Origin: Campylobacter sp.
GTDB taxonomy: Bacteria > Campylobacterota > Campylobacteria > Campylobacterales > Campylobacteraceae
Direction of reading: 5' to 3'
Assembly (NCBI GenBank): GCA_017506845.1
Contig: JAFVMP010000149.1
Span: 1 to 6,487 of the forward strand
DNA: 6,487 bases
In this document: one piece after another, positions 1 to 4,599 of the stretch
How positions within the stretch are numbered: position 1 is the stretch's first letter
Layout: each line of letters begins with the position of its first letter
Translations under genes and position numbers: made by a program
The notes under the pieces: generated by a model
The model's input: only the letters and a program-made list of their open reading frames with translations
The model's database searches: none
Told to the model about the DNA's origin: nothing

Positions 1-699
1 AAATAGTCCAGTAACATTTACTCTTTTTAGCTCTTCATCGCTTGGATATGTATAAAAATATAGATCTTTTTCATCAAGCCCATCAACTCCTATCATATCT
101 TCTATGCTAGTTCCTAAAAGACCTCCAAATTTATCAAGCCAATTTTTATCTAAGATATTATTATCTTTTGAAGTAGCTGGACCACCATATTCTATTTGGG
201 GACTCTCTCCCCAAATAATTAATGGAATTCCAAAATTTACAGCGATTCTTGGTACGCAAGTAAATATTCCAAGATGGTTTTGCCATTCATTATCTCCAGT
301 TCTTTTAAAAGCCTCTTTTGCAAGTTTTTTATAGACTATTGGATCTCTTTTGATATGGATTATATCTACACCTAGATTATTTAAATTTTTTAAATTTTTA
401 CGACCTACTTTAGTTGGAATTGTAGGTTCAAAACATACACAAAGTGGGTTAAGTCCCAAATTTAACATAGTTAAAACCTGAAAAGTAGAATCTTTACCCC
501 CACTTACACCAATAACACAATCATATATTGGATGTTTTTTATATTTTTTAATAAGCTCTAAAAACTCAATCTTTCTAGCATTCCAATCAATATCTACATT
601 TTTATTCTCTTGAGATCTACAAGCATCACAGACTCCATCTTGGTCAAAATGTAAATTTGGCTTAGTCTCTGGCATTACGCATTTTGTGCAAAATCTCAT
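1..699 (-). CDS. N-acetyl sugar amidotransferase, PseA/WbuX type (3' end outside window)
   Basis: I translated this from the minus strand: 233 codons from the ATG at 699-697 stay open to the window edge, so the C-terminus is missing. The N-terminus has a zinc-ribbon-like pair of CxxC motifs (C4/C7 in CTKC, C24/C27 in CDAC). A PP-loop ATP-pyrophosphatase motif SGGKDS follows at residues 66-71, and WGESPQ and YGGP lie at about 163-174. This arrangement is typical of the family that converts an N-acetyl group of a nucleotide-activated or glycan sugar to an acetamidino group. Family members usually work with HisH/HisF-like glutaminase and synthase partners, which are not visible here. In Campylobacter the best known member is PseA, which acts on pseudaminic acid of flagellin. 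Legionaminic acid or O-antigen paralogues are equally possible, so I give no symbol. The start is supported by AGGAG at 710-706, six bases upstream. The gene diverges from the sulfur operon. Family is confident; substrate is inferred. Confidence 0.88.
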   Translation of the reverse strand, partial: MRFCTKCVMPETKPNLHFDQDGVCDACRSQENKNVDIDWNARKIEFLELIKKYKKHPIYDCVIGVSGGKDSTFQVLTMLNLGLNPLCVCFEPTIPTKVGRKNLKNLNNLGVDIIHIKRDPIVYKKLAKEAFKRTGDNEWQNHLGIFTCVPRIAVNFGIPLIIWGESPQIEYGGPATSKDNNILDKNWLDKFGGLLGTSIEDMIGVDGLDEKDLYFYTYPSDEELKRVNVTGLF

Positions 700-725
700 A
701 TATTGCTCCTAAATTTCAAACTATT

Positions 726-762
726 TGCCGCAATTATACACAAAAAGAAAAAAAAAAAAAAA
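726..762 (-). promoter_or_regulatory. Promoter of the sugar amidotransferase
   Basis: On the minus strand a perfect -10 TATAAT lies at 738-733, preceded by TGTG. The predicted transcription start is near 726, which gives a leader of roughly 27 bases containing the AGGAG ribosome site. No -35 hexamer is visible. Instead the upstream region is a T-tract (15 consecutive T at 762-748), consistent with the T-rich upstream region that replaces the -35 box in Campylobacter sigma-70 promoters. Confidence 0.7.
748..762. repeat. Homopolymer of 15 A (T on the coding strand of the amidotransferase)
   Basis: Fifteen uninterrupted A bases read on the plus strand, flanked by G at 747 and T at 763. The tract lies 9 bases upstream of the -10 box of the divergent sugar amidotransferase, in the spacer/-35 zone of its promoter. 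Runs of this length are prone to slipped-strand length change and to sequencing error. It could be a length-variable promoter element or simply the T-rich promoter region of this lineage. Confidence 0.85.
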
Positions 763-792
763 TAAAACCAAGCAAAAATAAATATAAACTTA

Positions 793-813
793 ATATATTT
801 AAATTTAATATAT
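793..813. promoter_or_regulatory. 21-bp AT-only imperfect palindrome, possible operator
   Basis: The inverted repeat ATATATT-TAAATTT-AATATAT is symmetrical about position 803 with one mismatched pair (800/806). It lies between the divergent amidotransferase and metY promoters. Palindromes of this kind arise easily in such AT-rich DNA, so an operator role is only a possibility. Confidence 0.25.
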
Positions 814-871
814 AATATTAGTATATATTTAAAATAGCGTTTATATCGATATTTTATAGGTTAAATTTATA

Positions 872-887
872 AAAATATATATATTTT
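872..887. promoter_or_regulatory. 16-bp perfect palindrome upstream of the metY -35, candidate operator
   Basis: AAAATATATATATTTT is a perfect dyad ending 10 bases before the TTGACA at 898. With a predicted start near 933 it is centred at about -53, where an activator, a repressor or an AT-rich UP element could act. The Rrf2 regulator encoded in the operon is the obvious candidate ligand. The element is pure A/T in an AT-rich stretch, so chance remains a serious alternative. Confidence 0.3.
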
Positions 888-897
888 ATTTATTTAC

Positions 898-926
898 TTG
901 ACATTACTTAAATTTTATGCTACAAT
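898..926 (+). promoter_or_regulatory. Sigma-70 promoter of the metY-rrf2-cysK operon
   Basis: TTGACA (898-903) and TACAAT (921-926) are separated by exactly 17 bases, with TGC directly before the -10 (extended -10, TG at 918-919). The predicted start is near 933, leaving a leader of about 25 bases that carries the ribosome site at 947-952. A perfect -35 is uncommon in Campylobacter, where most promoters lack one, so this is probably a strong promoter whose output is limited by a regulator. The leader is too short for a known S-box or other riboswitch. Confidence 0.8.
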
Positions 927-946
927 TCTGCTCATAATTCAATCAA

Positions 947-952
947 AAGGAG
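947..952 (+). promoter_or_regulatory. Ribosome binding site fixing the metY start
   Basis: AAGGAG lies five bases before the ATG at 958. It decides the start: the same frame is open back to a TTG at 898, but that TTG is the first half of the -35 hexamer and has no ribosome site. Confidence 0.85.
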
Positions 953-957
953 ATAAA

Positions 958-2229
958 ATGCAAAAGGAAACTTTAGCAACGCATTATGGATACGATACAA
1001 AAGTTGGCACAGGAGCTATGGCAGTGCCTATCTATCAAAGCACAGCTTATGACTTTGGTAACGCTCAAACTGCTGCAAATAGATTTACATTAAAAGAGCT
1101 TGGGCCTATCTATTCACGCCTTACTAATCCAACCCTTGATGTATTTGAATCTCGCATAGCAGCACTTGAGGGTGGCAAGGCTGGAATTAGCACTTCAAGC
1201 GGTCAAGCTGCGATATTTTTCGCTATTGCAAATTTAGCTCAAGCTGGTGATAATATCATAGTAGCTAAGAAAATTTATGGTGGTGCTACAACACTTCTTA
1301 CTCACACTATTAAAAGATTTGGTATTACAGCTAAAATTTTTGACTCTGAGAGCGTAGAAGATCTAGAAGCATTAATAGATGATAATACAAAAGCAATATT
1401 TTTTGAAACTCTATCAAACCCACAAATTGCAATTGCAAATGTAGAAAAAATCGTTGAAATAGCTGATAAATATGGTGTTGTAACAGTAGCTGATAACACA
1501 GTTGCAACTGCAATTTTATTTAACCCTATTAAAAAAGGTGTAGATGTAGTAGTTCATAGCGCTAGTAAATATATCAGCGGTCAAGGACTTAGCGTAGCTG
1601 GCGCAATAGTAGCTGGCGAACAACTAAATAAAAAACTAGTAGGTAATAAAAGGTATGATCACTTCAACACAGCTGATGAGAGTTATCATGGCCTAGTTTA
1701 TGCTGATTTAGCTGGTGCATTTGATATATATACTCTTAGAATTCGTCTAAGCCTACTAAGAGATATCGGTGCTACACTATCAGCATTTAATGCTTGGCAA
1801 CTAATCCAAGGACTAGAAACTCTAAGTATCAGAGTTAAAGAACATTCTAAAAATGCTCTAAAAGTTGCTGAATTCTTAGAATCACATCCTAAGGTAAAAT
1901 CTATAAATTATCCAGGATTAAAAAGCTCAAAATTAAATGAGTATGTAAAAGCAAATTTCACTGATGGGCTAGCTAGTGGTCTTTTAAGCTTTGAAGTAGC
2001 TGATTTTGAAACTGCTACAAGCGTACTTGATAATGTTAAAATCTTTAGCGTAGTAGTAAATATTGGTGATAGTAAGTCTATAATTACTCATCCAGCTAGC
2101 ACAACTCACCAACAACTCCCAGCTAATGAGTTAGCAGCTGCTGGTATTAGCCCAGGACTGATTCGCCTAAGTATTGGATTAGAAAATGCAGATGATCTAA
2201 TCAATGACTTAAAAGAAGCATTAAAATGA
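958..2229 (+). CDS. metY: O-acetylhomoserine sulfhydrylase (homocysteine synthase), Cys/Met metabolism PLP enzyme
   Basis: This 423-residue cytosolic PLP enzyme of the gamma-synthase/lyase family makes homocysteine from O-acetylhomoserine and sulfide for methionine synthesis. Visible signatures are ETLATHYGY and VPIYQSTAY at the N-terminus, YSRLTNPT (52-59, Tyr and Arg that contact the neighbouring PLP phosphate), SSGQAA (80-85), ADN at 178-180 (Asp for the PLP nitrogen), and HSASKYISGQG with the Schiff-base lysine K204. GDSKSIITHPASTTH (370-384) and the C-terminal LIRLSIGLEN (401-410) follow. The 423-residue length and the internal RYDHFNTADESYHG segment fit MetY rather than the shorter MetB (about 380). 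The start is set by AAGGAG. The stop overlaps the next gene as ATGA. In Wolinella a MetY takes sulfur from a thiocarboxylated carrier protein (HcyS); no carrier is encoded here, so free sulfide is the simplest assumption. Use of O-succinylhomoserine cannot be excluded. Confidence 0.93.
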   Translation: MQKETLATHYGYDTKVGTGAMAVPIYQSTAYDFGNAQTAANRFTLKELGPIYSRLTNPTLDVFESRIAALEGGKAGISTSSGQAAIFFAIANLAQAGDNIIVAKKIYGGATTLLTHTIKRFGITAKIFDSESVEDLEALIDDNTKAIFFETLSNPQIAIANVEKIVEIADKYGVVTVADNTVATAILFNPIKKGVDVVVHSASKYISGQGLSVAGAIVAGEQLNKKLVGNKRYDHFNTADESYHGLVYADLAGAFDIYTLRIRLSLLRDIGATLSAFNAWQLIQGLETLSIRVKEHSKNALKVAEFLESHPKVKSINYPGLKSSKLNEYVKANFTDGLASGLLSFEVADFETATSVLDNVKIFSVVVNIGDSKSIITHPASTTHQQLPANELAAAGISPGLIRLSIGLENADDLINDLKEALK

Positions 2230-2639
2230 GCCTACTTACTACAAAAGGCGTATATGGCTTAATGGCAATTATTGAGATATCAAAAGGAGATAGGACAAAT
2301 CCTGTCTCCCTAAAAGATATCTCACTTGTTACAAATATCTCTAAAAATTATCTTGAACAACTACTAAATAATCTACGAAAAAACGGTATAGTAAGTAGTA
2401 TAAAAGGGATAAAGGGGGGATATTATCTAAGCAAAGCATTAGATGAGATAACTCTTTTTGATATATTTAATAGCTTAGAAAATGAATTTAATTTAGTTAG
2501 CACAGAATTAAGAAATAGTCCATATGGCGCCTTTTTTGACGAGTATGACAAAAAATTAAAAGAGCTATTTACCCATCCACTAAGTAGTATAAAAATTAAT
2601 TCAGAACAAGCTGGTAAATATCTAAACTATGTAATTTAA
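2226..2639 (+). CDS. Rrf2-family transcriptional regulator, cysteine-free, CymR-like
   Basis: This 137-residue winged-helix DNA-binding protein opens with the family pattern LLTTKGVYGLMAIIEIS. It has a helix-turn-helix at about 27-56 (VSLKDIS...ISKNYLEQLLNNLRKNGIV) and a wing containing GIKGGYYLSK (61-70), followed by a linker and helical C-terminal region. It has no cysteine at all, so it cannot carry the Fe-S cluster of IscR or the redox/metal thiols of other family members. It starts inside the metY stop codon (ATGA overlap), so translation is probably coupled, and it is followed nine bases later by cysK. This position and the C-terminal ...KYLNYVI suggest a sulfur regulator that senses O-acetylserine or cysteine status through CysK, as CymR does in Bacillus. 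It probably regulates its own operon. Family is firm; regulon and signal are inference. Confidence 0.88.
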   Translation: MSLLTTKGVYGLMAIIEISKGDRTNPVSLKDISLVTNISKNYLEQLLNNLRKNGIVSSIKGIKGGYYLSKALDEITLFDIFNSLENEFNLVSTELRNSPYGAFFDEYDKKLKELFTHPLSSIKINSEQAGKYLNYVI

Positions 2640-2644
2640 GGAAG
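2638..2644 (+). promoter_or_regulatory. cysK ribosome binding site embedded in the rrf2 stop codon
   Basis: AAGGAAG begins at the second base of the TAA stop of the regulator gene and ends four bases before the cysK ATG. Termination on the upstream gene therefore brings ribosomes to the cysK start, which supports coordinated translation of the two genes. Confidence 0.75.
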
Positions 2645-2648
2645 AAAT

Positions 2649-3557
2649 ATGAAAATTGCAAATAGTGTAAGCGAACTAATTGGCAACACTCCGCTTATAA
2701 AAATAAATAAATTTGGCAATGAGGCTAATATTTTAGCTAAATGCGAATTTCTAAATCCAAGCCACTCTGTAAAAGATAGAATTGCTCTAAATATGATAGA
2801 AAACGCAATTGCAACTAATAAAATAGATACAAACACTACAATTATCGAACCAACAAGTGGCAATACAGGCGTTGGTTTAGCAATGATAGCGGCTGAACGC
2901 GGTTTAAAAATTATTCTTACAATGCCTAGTTCAATGAGTATTGAACGCCAAAAACTTCTTAAAGCATTTGGTGCTCAGTTAGTACTAACCGATCCAAAAT
3001 ATGGTATGCAAGGCGCAGTAGATGAAGCTATAAGACTATCTAAAGAGATTCAAAATAGCTTTATACCAAGCCAATTTGATAATCCAGCCAATCCAGATAT
3101 GCACAAAAGAACAACTGCACTTGAAATTTGGAATGATACTGATGGCAAAGTAGATATATTTGTAGCAGGATTTGGCACTGGTGGAACAGTAAGCGGCGTA
3201 GGTGAGATATTAAAATCTAAAAATCCAAATATTAAAGTTATTGCCGTAGAACCAGCCAAATCACCACTTATAAGCAAAGGTGAAGCAGGCCCGCATATGA
3301 TCCAAGGTATAGGTGCAAACTTTATACCAAAGAATTTAAATAGAGATATTATAGATGAGCTTTTTACTGTATCAAATGAAGATGCAATCGCCACAGCTAA
3401 AGCTTTAGCTCAAAGCGAAGGTTTATTAGTAGGTATCTCAAGTGGAGCAAACATTTACGCAGCTAGTCAAATAGCCAAAGAAAATCCAGGTAAAACAATA
3501 GTTACAATCCTATGCGATACTGGTGAGAGATATCTATCAACTGTACTTTATGAGTAA
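2649..3557 (+). CDS. cysK: Cysteine synthase (O-acetylserine sulfhydrylase A)
   Basis: This 302-residue PLP enzyme of the cytosol makes cysteine from O-acetylserine and sulfide. Key motifs in order are IGNTPL (11-16), NPSHSVKDR with the Schiff-base lysine K42, PTSGNTG (68-74, substrate carboxylate loop), GFGTGGT (174-180, PLP phosphate loop), GISSGA (262-267) and CDTGERYLST near the C-terminus (289-298). HMIQGIGANFIP (216-227) and the 302-residue length point to CysK rather than the thiosulfate-preferring CysM. Partner proteins such as serine acetyltransferase are known to bind CysK by inserting a C-terminal isoleucine into the active site; the upstream regulator also ends in isoleucine. It is the last gene of the operon, co-transcribed with metY and the Rrf2 gene, and is followed by a hairpin. 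No separate promoter was seen. Confidence 0.95.
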   Translation: MKIANSVSELIGNTPLIKINKFGNEANILAKCEFLNPSHSVKDRIALNMIENAIATNKIDTNTTIIEPTSGNTGVGLAMIAAERGLKIILTMPSSMSIERQKLLKAFGAQLVLTDPKYGMQGAVDEAIRLSKEIQNSFIPSQFDNPANPDMHKRTTALEIWNDTDGKVDIFVAGFGTGGTVSGVGEILKSKNPNIKVIAVEPAKSPLISKGEAGPHMIQGIGANFIPKNLNRDIIDELFTVSNEDAIATAKALAQSEGLLVGISSGANIYAASQIAKENPGKTIVTILCDTGERYLSTVLYE

Positions 3558-3581
3558 ATTTGGAGTGGTTTCACTCCAAAT
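3558..3581. terminator. Hairpin between convergent cysK and the unknown gene
   Basis: ATTTGGAGTG (3558-3567) and CACTCCAAAT (3572-3581) form a perfect 10-bp stem with the four-base loop GTTT. It begins directly after the cysK stop and includes the first base of the opposing gene's stop codon, so it can serve both strands. Neither strand has a proper T-run after the stem, so termination may be partial. Confidence 0.6.
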
Positions 3582-3994
3582 CATATAACTGCAAATAACT
3601 TTTTAAGACTACTATTTTCTAATTTTTCACTATCGTAGGCTGAATTTAATTTTTGTAAATCTTTTTTATACCTATCTAGTGTCTCTTCGATACTAGCAAG
3701 TGCTGCTGCTTTATCCGATGGATTCATATTTGAAACATCTAATGCCTTTAAAAGCTCAGCTCTTTTAATCTCTAATTGCTTTTCAATTTTCTCATTATTC
3801 ATAATATTTACAGTATTCATTATACCGTATTTATTTATATTATCTCTAAAAGTATCAACGCTATCTACACTACTACTTTTGCTATCACTTTGTAGCATTT
3901 GAGATAATATATCTTTAAATTCAGCATCACTTTCATAATGCTTTGAAGTGCCATATACTTCATTTTGATATTTTGATATATTATTTATTTGCAT
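3581..3994 (-). CDS. Unrecognised 137-residue helical protein, possibly sigma-54 dependent
   Basis: I do not recognise this protein. It is small, hydrophilic and without cysteine or tryptophan. It begins MQINNISKYQNEVYG, has a serine-rich stretch at 36-45 (QSDSKSSSVD) and two probable amphipathic helices at about 66-86 and 93-117 that could form a helical hairpin or coiled coil. There is no signal peptide or membrane segment. AAGGAT at 4005-4000 supports the ATG at 3994. Directly upstream is a GG-N10-GC element that fits a sigma-54 promoter, the class used for hook, rod and other mid-stage flagellar genes in Campylobacter. A flagella-associated or flagellum-exported small protein is therefore a reasonable guess, but nothing in the protein proves it. 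It converges on cysK and lies downstream of the ankyrin gene, so read-through from katA-ank is also possible. Coding is likely, given good start signals and a clean amphipathic helical pattern. Confidence 0.75.
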   Translation of the reverse strand: MQINNISKYQNEVYGTSKHYESDAEFKDILSQMLQSDSKSSSVDSVDTFRDNINKYGIMNTVNIMNNEKIEKQLEIKRAELLKALDVSNMNPSDKAAALASIEETLDRYKKDLQKLNSAYDSEKLENSSLKKLFAVI

Positions 3995-4026
3995 ATTTTA
4001 TCCTTAATAATTATTAGATAAAATAA

Positions 4027-4040
4027 GCAATTTTTATTCC
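4027..4040 (-). promoter_or_regulatory. Putative sigma-54 (RpoN) promoter
   Basis: Read on the minus strand, AAGGAATAAAAATTGCTT contains GG (4040-4039), ten bases, then GC (4028-4027): the invariant -24/-12 spacing. The -12 half TTGCTT is a perfect match to the Campylobacter form, and the -24 half GGAA matches in part. The predicted start is near 4015, leaving a leader of about 20 bases with AAGGAT before the ATG at 3994. The element fills the 46-base gap between the ankyrin stop and this gene. No sigma-28 motif is visible in the same gap. Confidence 0.55.
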
Positions 4041-4517
4041 TTAGGCAGCACTATTTTTACTAAATATTCCAAGTATTTTAGCACTTATTATTTTCAATAT
4101 ACCTCTTTTTTTGCTTTTACTTAATAGATACTTAGCAATTTCTGCCCTATTAAACATAATAGCAAAACTATATGGAGTAAGCCCCATTCCATTATTTGCA
4201 TCGATATCAGCTCCTGCTTCTACAAGTAGCTTAACTATTTCAAAATTGCCTTTAAAGCATACTCCAGCTAACGGGGTTTGACCACGATCGTTTCTCTCAT
4301 CAACATTTGCACCACGCTCTAAAAGCATCTTAGTTGTCTCATATGAGCCATTATAACTAGCTAGCATTAACAAACTATCGCCTTTATGATTTTTAAGATT
4401 TACATTTAATCCTGCATTTAGCATTAACTCTAACTGAGCAAATTCATTATTTCTAGCAAAATTAAACGCATATCCGCACAGCTCTTCATATCGTTTTTCT
4501 TCTTCTTGTGTTATCAT
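4041..4517 (-). CDS. Ankyrin-repeat protein, Cj1386-like heme-trafficking partner of catalase
   Basis: This 158-residue protein has about three full ankyrin repeats and a degenerate first one: about 14-44, 45-77 (GDSLLMLASYNGSYETTKML), 78-110 (GQTPLAGVCFKGNFEIVKLL) and 111-135 (GLTPYSFAIMFNRAEIAKYL). A lysine-rich, hydrophobic tail (134-155, SKSKKRG...ILGIF) follows. There is no signal peptide. It lies directly downstream of katA on the same strand. In C. jejuni the equivalent neighbour, Cj1386, is an atypical hemin-binding protein that delivers heme to KatA, and a tyrosine is its reported ligand. Y55 or Y59 in the second repeat are candidates here, by position only. AAGGA before the ATG supports the start. 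A strong hairpin separates it from katA, so expression may depend on read-through or on a weak promoter of its own. Fold is sure; role is inferred from context. Confidence 0.87.
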   Translation of the reverse strand: MITQEEEKRYEELCGYAFNFARNNEFAQLELMLNAGLNVNLKNHKGDSLLMLASYNGSYETTKMLLERGANVDERNDRGQTPLAGVCFKGNFEIVKLLVEAGADIDANNGMGLTPYSFAIMFNRAEIAKYLLSKSKKRGILKIISAKILGIFSKNSAA

Positions 4518-4530
4518 TTTAATTCCTTAT

Positions 4531-4547
4531 TGCAAATTTAAATTGCA
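4531..4547. promoter_or_regulatory. 17-bp near-perfect palindrome before the ankyrin gene
   Basis: TGCAAATTTAAATTGCA is symmetrical about 4539 with one mismatched pair (4536/4542). It lies 14 bases upstream of the ankyrin start, just before the AAGGA ribosome site. It could be an operator for an ankyrin-gene promoter, or a small mRNA hairpin near the ribosome site. I cannot assign a regulator. Confidence 0.35.
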
Positions 4548-4570
4548 TTTTTATGATACTTAAATTTACA

Positions 4571-4598
4571 ATAAGCCCCCAAAAATTGGGGAGCTTAT
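4571..4598 (-). terminator. Hairpin terminator or attenuator after katA
   Basis: On the minus strand the stem pairs ATAAGC-(T)-CCCCAA with TTGGGG-GCTTAT: twelve base pairs with one bulged base and a loop of three. It begins one base beyond the katA stop and is GC-rich for this genome. What follows is TTGTAAATTT rather than a clean T-run, so some transcription may continue into the ankyrin gene, giving more katA than ankyrin mRNA. Confidence 0.75.
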
Positions 4599-4599
4599 A

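Noticed and set aside
104..334. Open frame on the plus strand inside the first gene (76 codons)
   Set aside because: It is antisense to the sugar amidotransferase, whose CxxC and SGGKDS motifs are clear, and it has no ribosome site or recognisable product.
927..957. Riboswitch (S-box, SAM or similar) upstream of metY
   Set aside because: The predicted leader is only about 25 bases, too short for any known SAM- or cysteine-responsive riboswitch, and no stem structure was seen.
2636..2863. Minus-strand frame opposite the cysK start, with hydrophobic stretches that look like membrane segments
   Set aside because: It is the antisense shadow of a well-conserved cysK N-terminus; hydrophobicity is a by-product of the complementary codons.
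3050..3394. 114-codon minus-strand frame inside cysK
   Set aside because: It overlaps conserved CysK motifs on the other strand and lacks any start signal or family resemblance.
3581..3592. The unknown 137-residue protein also ends in Ile (...FAVI), suggesting a second CysK ligand
   Set aside because: One terminal residue is weak evidence, Ile is common in this AT-rich genome, and the gene is convergent with cysK and not in its operon. I keep the idea only for the Rrf2 protein, where family precedent exists.
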